Shown one piece after another: positions 55,777 through 64,000 of a stretch of DNA of 64,000 nucleotides. The DNA lies in contig NZ_CP044507.1 in assembly GCF_008831505.1 (NCBI RefSeq), positions 1,674,001-1,738,000 of the forward strand. Direction: 5' to 3'. The DNA comes from Chryseobacterium sp. Its GTDB lineage: Bacteria > Bacteroidota > Bacteroidia > Flavobacteriales > Weeksellaceae. Within the stretch, counting starts at the first letter, position 1; the number at the start of each line of letters is the position of its first letter. The notes below the pieces were generated by a model. That model saw nothing but the letters and a program-made list of their open reading frames with translations, was not told the origin of the DNA and made no database searches. The position numbers and the translations under genes were made by a program.

Positions 55777-56265
55777 TTAGTCCACCACCTTTATTCCCTG
55801 CGCCAGGATTCGTATTTCGGTTTGAGGTTCAGTGATTTTGGCAATATCTTCCTTGCTTGCACCAGAATCTTCAGCATAATGCTGCAGTTCTTTTACAGGT
55901 GTAGTCTTCTTTTCGGCGTTTGCGTGCAAAAGTACCGTTTTCCCTACCATAGACTGGGGCAAAAAGAAGGCATAGTCTTTCATTTTCACCATAAATCGAG
56001 TGTCATTATCTACGAGCGTTAACCAACAGCCCTTCTTTTCACAAACTTCACTCACCTTTGCCTGGATGATGATATTGTCCAGTTTATCCGCTTTCTGTAA
56101 AGCTTTTTTTATCCTGCCGGTGCTGTACACATCAAAGGTTTGCTCTTCGCTGACACCCGATCCGTACTGCTGGCCTTTTACGGCTTCCGGAATATTCAGT
56201 TTCTGCTGCGCACTGGCGGTAACTCCCATTACAGCGACCATGGCGGCCAATAATAACTTTTTCAT
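55777..56265 (-). CDS. Secreted DUF4920 protein
   Basis: 162 residues with a signal peptide (residues 1-19, ending TASAQ). DUF4920 landmarks: VKGQQYGSGVSEEQTFDVYS, KVSEVCEKKGCWLTL and MVKMKDYAFFLPQSMVGK. The CEKKGCWLTL motif suggests a metal or redox site. It is 15 bp downstream of the dihaem peroxidase gene and shares its message; function unknown. Confidence 0.9.
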   Translation of the reverse strand: MKKLLLAAMVAVMGVTASAQQKLNIPEAVKGQQYGSGVSEEQTFDVYSTGRIKKALQKADKLDNIIIQAKVSEVCEKKGCWLTLVDNDTRFMVKMKDYAFFLPQSMVGKTVLLHANAEKKTTPVKELQHYAEDSGASKEDIAKITEPQTEIRILAQGIKVVD

Positions 56266-56280
56266 GAATTTAAATTTAAA

Positions 56281-57411
56281 TTATTTGGTGGGGAGGACCG
56301 GAGCCCTCATTTTATACTTATAACTGTGCAGCGAAGTTAAGAAGTTTTCAATATCTACAAAATCTTCTTCAGAAAGATTTAGAGTGGTGAGCATTCCGGA
56401 TTTTTTCGGAAAAAGAGGATCCTCTTTATTCCCTTTCTCATCGGGCATACCGGCATTGTACATATTAAGCACCCCACGGATATTGGGGAAGAGTCCGTTA
56501 TGCATATAGGGTGCAGTATGGCTCACTTCCCGTAAGGTTGGTGTCTTAAATTTGCCTACATCTTCCTTTTTCTTCGTTATTTCATAAAGTCCCAGGTCCT
56601 GATATTCCCGTCCGAAATAGGTAAGACCTAAATTATGGAATTTCTGATCAGAAAAATAAGGGGTATTATGACAGTTTATACAGTTGGCTTTGGTGCGGAA
56701 AAGGTGCAAACCGCGAACTTCTGAATCGCTCAGTGCATTTTTCTGTCCGCTGACAAACTTATCGAAACGGCTTGGCGGACTCACCAGCGAGCGCTCGAAA
56801 GTGGCAATAGCTTTTACAATACGGTCTTCATTAACCTTAGAATCACCAAAAGCTGCTTTAAAAAGATCTTTATAACCCTCAATTTTCGCAATCCTGCGTA
56901 CTGCCAGACGGCTGTGAATATTCATTTCCAGCGGATTCTCTATAGGAAATTTGGCCTGTGCTTCCAGGTCTTTTGCCCGTCCGTCCCAGAACAGCTGTGT
57001 AGCATACACAATATTAAGCACTGTGGGAGCATTACGGGTTCCGGTTTGTTTGTCGTGTCCGAATGACACACGACGGCCATCGGCCCACATCATTTCAGGA
57101 TCGTGACAGTTCGTGCACGAGATTTGTCCGGAGCCTGAAAGGCGCGGATCAAAAAACAGCATCTTGCCCAGTTCTTCCTTTTCTTTGGAATATGGATTAT
57201 CTTTCGGGAAGGCCGGCCTGGGAAGCGGTCCAATATCCTGAAACCCTTCAATGGCCTCATCAAAAAGATGAGCCTGCGGCCACCGGCCTGGGTCGCCACT
57301 GCCGTAAAGCTCGCGAAGATCAATAGCGGAGTAGGTACGGTCTATCTTTTCCGTTCCGGAAAAAGAGTAAAGAATTCCAAGCGTGGCAAAAATGACTAAT
57401 ACATACTTCAT
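56281..57411 (-). CDS. MauG/CcpA-type dihaem cytochrome c peroxidase
   Basis: 376 residues with an N-terminal hydrophobic export signal (residues 1-18). Two haem c sites are clear: CTNCHDPEMMWADG (about residue 98) and CINCHNTPYFSD (about 245). ELGKMLFFDPRLSGSGQIS and TPTLREVSHTAPYMHNG are family landmarks. The periplasmic enzyme reduces hydrogen peroxide or modifies a protein partner. It is the first gene of a pair with DUF4920. Confidence 0.94.
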   Translation of the reverse strand: MKYVLVIFATLGILYSFSGTEKIDRTYSAIDLRELYGSGDPGRWPQAHLFDEAIEGFQDIGPLPRPAFPKDNPYSKEKEELGKMLFFDPRLSGSGQISCTNCHDPEMMWADGRRVSFGHDKQTGTRNAPTVLNIVYATQLFWDGRAKDLEAQAKFPIENPLEMNIHSRLAVRRIAKIEGYKDLFKAAFGDSKVNEDRIVKAIATFERSLVSPPSRFDKFVSGQKNALSDSEVRGLHLFRTKANCINCHNTPYFSDQKFHNLGLTYFGREYQDLGLYEITKKKEDVGKFKTPTLREVSHTAPYMHNGLFPNIRGVLNMYNAGMPDEKGNKEDPLFPKKSGMLTTLNLSEEDFVDIENFLTSLHSYKYKMRAPVLPTK

Positions 57412-57600
57412 ACTGTCCTTAGTAAATCTAACGCTAACTTCAGATAAACAAATGAAATTTGTGTTCTATTAAACGGACTGCAAAGTTAGAAAAAATCCTG
57501 AGGGTAAAATCGGGTCAAAATAGCTGAAAAAAATATCGATTAATCCAGGTCTATTCTCATTCTAAGTTCTGTTTTAAAGTTAACAGCCTGCTTCACTCAT

Positions 57601-58415
57601 CTATACCTCTGCCTTTGGTGGGTTGTTAATTTCCAGCTGCATTTTCTTTAAATTAAAAATATCATGCTGGCTCATCAGATGGAGGGTCATATTCTCTATA
57701 GACGAAGGTGCACCAGTTACAATTTCAAGTAAATTGCTTTGAGAGATAGTACGGCCATCCAGGATAATGGCCATTCCGGGGCCCATGGCTTCCATCCTGT
57801 CGCGGTGAATCAGGAGTGCTGTATTTTCTTCCAGTCCCACACCCAGCACAGCCGGATTACTGACGACCACCTCAAAAAGCCTTGCAATACGCCCGCGTTC
57901 AATAAAATGTGTGTCAAAAACAATATCATTGACAAGGCGAAGACCAGTCATTGCGATCACCTCCCCTTTATACGCGGCCTCCGTACTTCCCCCCTCGATA
58001 ATCATAATTTCCGATGCTGCCGCAGCGCCGGCAGAGGTCCCGGCGTAAATAAAATCCGAATCCTCTAATTTTCTTTAAGCAAAGCGTAAAAGGCAGTGCC
58101 TCCTATTGTAGATGTAATGTCGCAAATAAGGCATCACAATCCTTAAGGCGTTTAAGTATGGCAGCGTCATCAGCCTGCCACCTGTTTTCCACATTCAGAA
58201 AGCCACAGTTATCAGCACCTAATTTATGATAGGCTTTTATATAATCGCGCCCCATTTCTTCCGGTACAGATGAGGCCGATGTTAAAATCTCGATTCGACC
58301 GTTTTTTCACCCGTGTTTCGCTAACGAATCGTTCCATAATGGAAATATCTTAAAAACGGTCTTTTTTTCCGCTTTGGTCCTCAGCACCTCCAATAACCAA
58401 TACTTTAGCTTTCAT
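57601..58415 (-). pseudogene. cphB: Cyanophycinase, degraded
   Basis: The gene begins at ATG 58415 with KAKVLVIGGAEDQSGKK, but a TAA stands at codon 22. Pieces of the family continue in other frames: EILTSASSVPEEMGRDYIKAYHK, then a deletion where the family has the (F)TGG(D/N)Q motif, then ITSTIGGTAFYALLKEN, another one-base shift near 58065, and EDSDFIYAGTSAGAAAA with the catalytic Ser. Only the last 134 codons (58005-57601: GGSTEAAYKGEVIAMTGL onward) are open. At least three separate lesions exist. It is directly downstream of cphA. Confidence 0.88.
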
Positions 58416-58445
58416 TATTTTTGAAGATTATTTAAAAACATAAAA

Positions 58446-60704
58446 TCAGTTTTGATGAGCCCTGATGATTTCTGTAACTGCAGGATAATCATCGCACAAA
58501 GCCACAATAAAATCGTCTTTTTTTGCCCTGGCCATGGCCTGCCGGATAGCTTCCTTCTCATCGCGGATTAGTTCATAGGAGACTTCAGCACCGGATTCAG
58601 TAATTCCCTGAATCATGAGCCTGTTCATTTCATCTAAGGTCCGTCCGCGCAGATTATCGTCCTGACGGATAATGATATGGTCAAAACAGTGGGCAGCAAT
58701 ACCTGCCAGTTCAATGATGTCACAGTCGCGCCGGTCCCCCACTCCTGCGATAATTCCCACCTTCTGTCGGGCAGAAACCTGACTAAGATAATGTTGTAGC
58801 TCCATCATTCCGTGAGGATTATGTGCATAATCAACAAGTACTTTAAATCTATTCAGTTCAAAGAGGTTCATACGCCCCGGAGTAAGTTCAGGACCCGGCC
58901 GGAAGGATTTGAGTGAAGCACGGAGATGTTCCGATGAAATGCCGTAGGCAAAAGCTGCAGCCACGGCAGCCAGTACATTCGCGGTCATACAGCGTACTTT
59001 TCCCTGCATTGTAAGAGGAATATGATCTAAATTCAGTAGAGTTTCTGCCTGACAATTGTGATAGATTATAACGTTGTGATCCACTACTGTAATGGCCAAA
59101 CCACCTTCAGAGATATGATTTTGCAGGATTTCGCCGGAATTGTCCATCGCAAAATAGGCAATATTACAGTCCAGCGTTGCCGCAATGCGAATACAATGCT
59201 CATCATCAGCATTCAAAACTGCCCAACCCGACTTTTTTACACTTCGCAGTAATGTTGCCTTAACTTCGGCAAGTTCTTCCAATGTGTTGATGTTTTTCAG
59301 CCCAAGGTGGTCGGCCGCGATATTGGTCAGTACGGCAACATCACAGGACTCAAAGGCGAGTCCTGAGCGCAGAATACCGCCGCGTGCAGTCTCCAGTACT
59401 GCAAAATCCACCAAAGGATCAGCGAGTACGGTGGAGGCACTGGACGGACCGGAACAGTCGCCGCTTATAATTTTAAAACCGGAAATGTAAACGCCGTCAG
59501 TTGTAGTAAAGCCCGGATTATATCCAGCGTTCTGCGCGATATGTGCCAGCAGCCTTGCAGTAGTTGTTTTACCGTTGGTTCCGGTAACCGCAAGAATGGG
59601 AATCCGACTTTCTGAACCGGGCGGGAAAAGCATATCAACCGCCGCGGCAGCTACATTGCGGGGCTCGCCAATTGATGGCGCGAGATGCATACGGAAACCC
59701 GGCGCCGCATTAACCTCAATTACCGCACCGCCGTTTTTTGAAAGTGGGACAGCAAGGCTGGGCGCAATCACGTCAATTCCGCAGATATCAAGGTCCATAA
59801 GTGCTGCTACACGCTCGGCCAGGAACCGGTTTTCAGCATGTACCTCATCGGTTACGTCGGCCGCTATGCCGCCAGTACTCAGATTGGCTGTTGATTTCAG
59901 GAAAACAGTCTGCCCCCCCGGAACTACTGCATCAAAACCATAACCCTGTTGCTTCAAAAGATTTTCAGTATCACAATTGACGCTGATTTTGGTCAACACC
60001 GCCTCGTGACCCTCGCCTCGTTCAGGATTGCCGTTCAATTTAGTTAAAAGTTGATGTACAGTGGACTTTCCATCGCCCACAATATGAGCCGGAATCCGGT
60101 GTGCTGCTGCAATCAGTTTTCCGTTCACCAGAAGAAGACGGTGGTCATGACCTCTGATGTATCGTTCCACAATAACCCTGGAGCATATTTTCAGCGCATT
60201 TCTAAATGCCTGTAGCGCATTTACTTCGTTCGTAATATTTACAGATACCCCTCTGCCATGATTGGCAATCAGCGGTTTAATAACCAGAGGAAACTGGAGC
60301 TCCGAAAGAGCATTAAGAAGTTCTCCCTCTTCACTGCAAACATATCCTTCCGGTACCGGTATTCCGGCCTGCTGAAGCACGTTTTTTGTTTCCTGCTTAT
60401 TATCGGCGAGTTCCACACCAATACAGGAAGTCTTTCCGGTGATTGTGGCCCGGATATTTTGCTGATTCTTGCCATAACCCAACATTATCTTTGAACAGCC
60501 ATCCATCCGTCTCCACGGAATTCCACGTTTTTCAGCCTCCCTAATTATAGAGAGGGTGCTGGGTCCGAGACCGTCAGTGTTTCGCAGGCGTGCCAATGTG
60601 CTTCCCTGCTGATAATGATTAAGTTCCGAATTTGCAGTAGACCGATAGACACCGGATGAAAGATCTTCAGTATTCTCAGGTAAGGAATTTGTAGTAATAT
60701 TCAT
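58446..60704 (-). CDS. cphA: Cyanophycin synthetase, N-terminally short
   Basis: 752 residues; typical CphA has about 870-900. The ATP-grasp domain is present (residues about 95-355: FPLVIKPLIANHGRGVSVN, ERYIRGHDHRLLLVNGKLI, VIEVNAAPGFRMHLAPS), as is the Mur-ligase domain (about 375-745: VTGTNGKTTTARLLAHI, LTNIAADHLGLKNINTLE, VLVDYAHNPHGM, GVGDRRDCDI). The N-terminal domain (about 160 residues in the family) is reduced to a tail that joins the family at LGPSTLSIIREAEKRGIPW. Fewer than 260 bp separate it from the next gene, so the missing part is not upstream. It makes Asp-Arg polymer from ATP; whether this short form is active is unclear. Confidence 0.9.
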   Translation of the reverse strand: MNITTNSLPENTEDLSSGVYRSTANSELNHYQQGSTLARLRNTDGLGPSTLSIIREAEKRGIPWRRMDGCSKIMLGYGKNQQNIRATITGKTSCIGVELADNKQETKNVLQQAGIPVPEGYVCSEEGELLNALSELQFPLVIKPLIANHGRGVSVNITNEVNALQAFRNALKICSRVIVERYIRGHDHRLLLVNGKLIAAAHRIPAHIVGDGKSTVHQLLTKLNGNPERGEGHEAVLTKISVNCDTENLLKQQGYGFDAVVPGGQTVFLKSTANLSTGGIAADVTDEVHAENRFLAERVAALMDLDICGIDVIAPSLAVPLSKNGGAVIEVNAAPGFRMHLAPSIGEPRNVAAAAVDMLFPPGSESRIPILAVTGTNGKTTTARLLAHIAQNAGYNPGFTTTDGVYISGFKIISGDCSGPSSASTVLADPLVDFAVLETARGGILRSGLAFESCDVAVLTNIAADHLGLKNINTLEELAEVKATLLRSVKKSGWAVLNADDEHCIRIAATLDCNIAYFAMDNSGEILQNHISEGGLAITVVDHNVIIYHNCQAETLLNLDHIPLTMQGKVRCMTANVLAAVAAAFAYGISSEHLRASLKSFRPGPELTPGRMNLFELNRFKVLVDYAHNPHGMMELQHYLSQVSARQKVGIIAGVGDRRDCDIIELAGIAAHCFDHIIIRQDDNLRGRTLDEMNRLMIQGITESGAEVSYELIRDEKEAIRQAMARAKKDDFIVALCDDYPAVTEIIRAHQN

Positions 60705-60928
60705 TAGACCAGGATATGTAAGTTAAACGGACCCGCAGAAAAAATTGCCGGTTAAACAAAAAACTGCGAATATGCCGAAGGATCATAATTTTCTAAGTAT
60801 CGCAGCATTAACGCAGTCCCTTAACTTGGAAAGAGCCCTTAAGTATGGCTGAAACGCATCAAATGAAGTGCCAGCCGAGGTTTATAAAAAATTGGTTAAG
60901 CCTTACTTTACAACTTGAATTTATATAG

Positions 60929-60957
60929 TTGGAATGGCTATTCTTCAGTATTTTTGC
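60929..60957 (+). promoter_or_regulatory. Promoter of exonuclease III gene (TTG-N17-TATTTTTGC)
   Basis: TTG at 60929 and TATTTTTGC at 60949-60957, 17 bp apart, fit the Bacteroidota consensus. The box ends only 4 bp before ATG 60962, so the transcript may be leaderless. It also excludes a start at 60929. Confidence 0.65.
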
Positions 60958-60961
60958 AGGC

Positions 60962-61735
60962 ATGAAAATTATCTCTTACAATGTAAACGGGATCCGTGCG
61001 GCTTTTACAAAAGATTTTCTGGGCTGGCTTAAAGTTGCTGATCCGGATATTATCTGCATCCAGGAAAGCAAAGCCGGCAATGACCAGATTGATATTGAAA
61101 GTCTGGAAAAACTGGGTTATCACAGCTATTGGCACTGTGCGCAGCGAAAAGGATATTCCGGTGTGGGCATTGCATCCAAAGTGAAACCTATGCACGTGGA
61201 ATATAGCTGTGGAATTGAACACTACGATAATGAGGGTCGGATTATCCGTGCTGATTTTGAAGATTTTTCCGTTATCTCCGTCTATGTGCCGTCGGCATCC
61301 AATGCAGACCGTTTGGGTTTTAAACTGGAATTCTGTGATGATTTTCTGGAATATATAAAGGAGCTTAAGAAATCAATTCCAAATCTTATCATTTCCGGCG
61401 ACTTCAATATCTGTCATAAGGAAATTGATATCCATAATCCTACGGGCCTTAAGAACGTTTCGGGGTTTCTGCCTGTCGAGCGGGAATGGTTAACACGCTT
61501 TATTGATGAATGCGAACTCATCGACAGTTTCCGGTTCTTTAATGACCAGCCTGATAATTATTCTTGGTGGAGCTACAGGCAGAATTCCCGCGAGCGTAAT
61601 AAAGGCTGGCGTTTGGACTACAATTTCGTTACCTACGGTATGAAGGAAAGACTTAGGCGTGCAGTAATTTTAAAAGAAGTAAGACATTCCGATCATTGTC
61701 CGGTGATGGTGGAATTAAACGCAGGGCAAAACTAG
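60962..61735 (+). CDS. xth: Exodeoxyribonuclease III
   Basis: 257 residues from ATG 60962. The exonuclease III/APE fold is complete: KIISYNVNGIRAAF, IICIQESKAG (catalytic Glu), ISGDFNICHKEIDIHNP, WWSYRQNSRERNKGWRLDYN (core RNKGWRLDYN) and HSDHCPVMVEL (catalytic His). It is an AP endonuclease and 3'-5' exonuclease in base excision repair. Its 3' end overlaps the convergent cupin gene by 4 bp. Confidence 0.96.
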   Translation: MKIISYNVNGIRAAFTKDFLGWLKVADPDIICIQESKAGNDQIDIESLEKLGYHSYWHCAQRKGYSGVGIASKVKPMHVEYSCGIEHYDNEGRIIRADFEDFSVISVYVPSASNADRLGFKLEFCDDFLEYIKELKKSIPNLIISGDFNICHKEIDIHNPTGLKNVSGFLPVEREWLTRFIDECELIDSFRFFNDQPDNYSWWSYRQNSRERNKGWRLDYNFVTYGMKERLRRAVILKEVRHSDHCPVMVELNAGQN

Positions 61736-62103
61736 TTTGCCTCGTTTTCTTCCCTATTCACCAAATCCATTGAAAAAGCCGGAAGACAGACGGCCAGGTA
61801 TTCGCATTCGTCATCAAATGGATTGCTGTAGCGTATACGGGCACCCTTCTCTATCCGGATGCTTTGTCCGGCTTCCAGAACAAGAATTTCCCCATTGATT
61901 TCAAACTGCTTCTTTCCTTTTATAATGTAAGTATATTCATCAAAATCCGGTGTCTGGTGTGGCTCACTCCAGTGTGGCGGTGCCAGCATATGGGCAATGG
62001 AGATTTCCGGGTGGCCGGTAGAGTGACCCCAAATCTCTTCTATGAGTTTACCGTCTGTAGTGGGAACTACAAATGGGGACTTCTGAATAGTATATTTTTT
62101 CAT
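61732..62103 (-). CDS. Cupin-domain protein
   Basis: 123 residues, a single cupin. Motif 1 is HWSEPHQTPDFDEYTYIIKGK (HQTPDFDEYTYI) with possible metal His; motif 2 is LEAGQSIRIEKGARIRYSNP. The role and ligand are unknown. It lies between exonuclease III (3' overlap of 4 bp) and scoB. Confidence 0.88.
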   Translation of the reverse strand: MKKYTIQKSPFVVPTTDGKLIEEIWGHSTGHPEISIAHMLAPPHWSEPHQTPDFDEYTYIIKGKKQFEINGEILVLEAGQSIRIEKGARIRYSNPFDDECEYLAVCLPAFSMDLVNREENEAN

Positions 62104-62148
62104 TTTAACAGCATAGCAGGCTTAATTACCTGCACAACCAAATTTAAC

Positions 62149-62179
62149 AAAAAAATCCTTCTCAAATAATGAAAAGGAT
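62149..62179 (-). terminator. Terminator after scoB
   Basis: Minus-strand stem ATCCTTTTCA / TGAGAAGGAT (one G-T pair) with loop TTATT, followed by TTTTTTTG. Confidence 0.85.
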
Positions 62180-62202
62180 CTTCCTGTATGATCAGTGTGG
62201 AC

Positions 62203-62856
62203 TTAAAACTGCATTTCAGGAATTTCTCCTTCAATAATCAGATCTGCTTCGGTTGCTTTCACAATATCTTCCACACTCACGCCCGGAGCACGCTCCAGCA
62301 GTTTGAATCCGTTTGGTGTAATGTCCATGACCGCCAGTTCCGTTACCACCTTCTTCACACAGCCCACGCCGGTTAAAGGAAGTGTACATTTTTTCAAAAT
62401 TTTGCTCTCACCTGCTTTATTTACATGCATCATGGCTACAATGATATTTTCGGCCGAAGCCACCAAATCCATGGCACCGCCCATACCCTTTACCATTTTA
62501 CCCGGTATCTTCCAGTTGGCAATATCGCCGTTCTCGGCCACCTCCATAGCGCCCAGAATGGTAAGGTCTACTTTTTGGCTGCGAATCATACCGAAACTGA
62601 ATGCGGAATCAAAGAAGGATGCACCCGGCAGCGTAGTAATCGTTTGCTTTCCTGCATTGATAAGGTCCGCATCTTCCTCACCCTCAAACGGAAAGGGGCC
62701 CATCCCGAGAACACCGTTCTCACTCTGAAACTCCACAGAAATATCTTCAGGTACATAATTAGCCACCAGTGTCGGAATCCCGATTCCCAGGTTTACATAA
62801 TAACCGTCTTTAACTTCTTTCGATATTCTCTGTGCGATTTGTTCTTTTGTGAGCAT
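62203..62856 (-). CDS. scoB: 3-oxoacid CoA-transferase subunit B
   Basis: 217 residues. N-terminal ISKEVKDGYYVNLGIGIPTLVAN (core VNLGIGIPTLVAN), catalytic Glu in FQSENGVLGMGPFP, and GKMVKGMGGAMDLV are family landmarks. With subunit A it moves CoA from succinyl-CoA to acetoacetate or a similar acid. The A subunit is not in the window: upstream is the divergent ABC transporter gene, so the subunits are separated here. Confidence 0.95.
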   Translation of the reverse strand: MLTKEQIAQRISKEVKDGYYVNLGIGIPTLVANYVPEDISVEFQSENGVLGMGPFPFEGEEDADLINAGKQTITTLPGASFFDSAFSFGMIRSQKVDLTILGAMEVAENGDIANWKIPGKMVKGMGGAMDLVASAENIIVAMMHVNKAGESKILKKCTLPLTGVGCVKKVVTELAVMDITPNGFKLLERAPGVSVEDIVKATEADLIIEGEIPEMQF

Positions 62857-62950
62857 GCTTCTACTTTTTCAGGGCAATTTACTCAATTTGGCAATAATAC
62901 GGAAATTCCGGGGGACAATGTTGCCGGTGGGCCATTCAGATTTATATGAT

Positions 62951-62959
62951 TATTTTTGC
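62951..62959 (+). promoter_or_regulatory. Candidate promoter box (TATTTTTGC) of the ABC exporter gene
   Basis: TAnnTTTGC match 18 bp before the ATG at 62978; no good -33 TTG at 17-23 bp. Confidence 0.5.
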
Positions 62960-62977
62960 ATATACTTTTATTCCTGA

Positions 62978-64000
62978 ATGAAGACCCTCTTTCATTATCT
63001 CAAACCACATAAATGGCTAATTGCCCTGTCGCTGCTGTTAACAACTATAAATCAGGTGTTTTCGCTGTTCGCGCCGGCCATCACCGGTAATATCCTGGAT
63101 GAACTGGTTACCCACCCTCATACTTTCGATGCGGAAGGCACGCTGCCACGGACACTGAACGAGTATCTGTACGGCAGTGCTGTGTACAACGGCGTATTTT
63201 ACTTTCTGGGCCTGCTTATAGGTACAGCCATGGTTAGCCGGATAGCGAAGGCCCTGCAGGATTATACAGTTAGTGTGATCACCCAGAAATACGGCGCCAA
63301 GATATTTACAGACGGATTGCAGCATTCCATGGCACTGCCCTATCAGGAATTCGAAGACCAGCGGAGCGGTGAAACCTTATCCATCCTGACCAAAGTACGG
63401 GAGGACACGGTGAAATTCATCACCAGTTTCATCAATATATTTTTCGGGATTCTGGTAAGCATCATTTTCGTTTCCATTTACGCCATACAGCTGCACTGGT
63501 CCATTATGCCGGTGTATACGGTGGGGATTTTCCTGATTGCATTTGTCACCAATCTGCTCAGCAAAAGGATTAAGAATATCCAGAAAACAATTGTGGGCGA
63601 AACCACGAGTTTGGCGGGCAGTACCACAGAAAGCCTGCGGAATATTGAAATCGTTAAAAGTCTGGGTCTTACAGGACAGGAAGTGAAGCGTCTGAACAGC
63701 AATACGTATAAGATACTCGGACTTGAACTGAAAAAAGTAAAAAGGATACGCTCCTTAAGTTTCATTCAGGGAACCATGGTGAACTTCCTGCAGCAAATGA
63801 TCACTTTCACGCTGCTGTTCCTGATTTTCCGCGACATTGTGACACCGGGACAATACCTTTCCCTTATGTTTTATGGTTTCTTTATTTTCGGACCTATGCA
63901 GGAAATCGGCAATATCATCATCTCCTACCGCGAGGCACAGGCTTCACTCCACAACTTCGACAGACTCATGGAGAAACCTGCGGAAGAAAAACCACTTCAT
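62978..64000 (+). CDS. ABC transporter permease/ATP-binding protein, partial
   Basis: 341 residues from ATG 62978, open to the right edge. The type I exporter transmembrane domain (ABC_membrane) is visible: six hydrophobic segments and the coupling segment LPYQEFEDQRSGETLSIL (QRSGETLS pattern), and SREAQ-type end ISYREAQASLHNFDRLMEKP (core YREAQASLHNFDRLM). The ATP-binding domain lies outside the window. Probably a homodimeric lipid or multidrug exporter. Confidence 0.92.
   Translation, partial: MKTLFHYLKPHKWLIALSLLLTTINQVFSLFAPAITGNILDELVTHPHTFDAEGTLPRTLNEYLYGSAVYNGVFYFLGLLIGTAMVSRIAKALQDYTVSVITQKYGAKIFTDGLQHSMALPYQEFEDQRSGETLSILTKVREDTVKFITSFINIFFGILVSIIFVSIYAIQLHWSIMPVYTVGIFLIAFVTNLLSKRIKNIQKTIVGETTSLAGSTTESLRNIEIVKSLGLTGQEVKRLNSNTYKILGLELKKVKRIRSLSFIQGTMVNFLQQMITFTLLFLIFRDIVTPGQYLSLMFYGFFIFGPMQEIGNIIISYREAQASLHNFDRLMEKPAEEKPLH

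Overview
The window looks like a chromosomal segment of a Bacteroidota bacterium of the Flavobacteriales, most likely a Chryseobacterium/Kaistella-type Weeksellaceae member. The evidence is: type A and type B type IX secretion (T9SS) sorting domains, a GLPGLI-family protein, a bacillithiol-associated gene set, recurrent TAnnTTTG(C) promoter boxes just upstream of genes, and almost no Shine-Dalgarno sequences. No rRNA, CRISPR array, intact insertion sequence or prophage was seen. The assignment comes from reading protein families, not from a database search.

Layout. 1-8 kb: three large T9SS-exported proteins on the minus strand: two tandem paralogues (one cut by the window edge) and a roughly 1660-codon repeat protein split by one in-frame TAA. 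8.6-11 kb: a Crp/Fnr regulator, then a secreted GlcG-like protein, a secreted 5-hydroxyisourate hydrolase and a double-META lipoprotein, closed by a strong terminator. 11.2-11.9 kb: an AraC regulator missing its last helix-turn-helix. 12.2-26 kb: a potassium island. It holds a sigma-54 activator, three related small proteins, three membrane microproteins (one is KdpF), KdpA/B/C, a porin, a kinase-less KdpD and a separate HAMP-PAS histidine kinase, with Kup facing them. 26-29.7 kb: a type B T9SS protein flanked by two repeat-rich non-coding stretches.

29.7-41 kb: housekeeping and stress genes (ATP-grasp protein, AlkD-like protein, GLPGLI protein, a Usp-GNAT-racemase operon, an AraC regulator), then a sulfur/redox operon (MBL-rhodanese, small membrane protein, thioredoxin, TlpA-like protein, SulP transporter) behind a perfect palindrome. 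40.7-44.8 kb: peroxide defence (Ohr, OhrR, nitroreductase, KatG). 45-51 kb: TopB, SlyD, tRNA-Leu(CAG), tRNA-Ala(GGC), a bacillithiol operon (YtxJ, DUF1569, BstA/YfiT), PncA and a DHFR-like protein. 51-56 kb: an outer-membrane receptor-like barrel, a TauE/SafE permease and an AT-rich secreted protein, followed by a second diverged 3' end of the permease gene. 56-64 kb: a MauG-type dihaem protein with DUF4920, a decayed cyanophycin locus (cyanophycinase pseudogene plus N-terminally short CphA), exonuclease III, a cupin, 3-oxoacid CoA-transferase subunit B, and the start of an ABC exporter.

The most unusual parts are the remodelled Kdp system with its family of three small proteins and extra microproteins, the broken giant T9SS protein, the decayed cyanophycin locus, the recombination scar at tauE, and two families of dispersed non-coding repeats.
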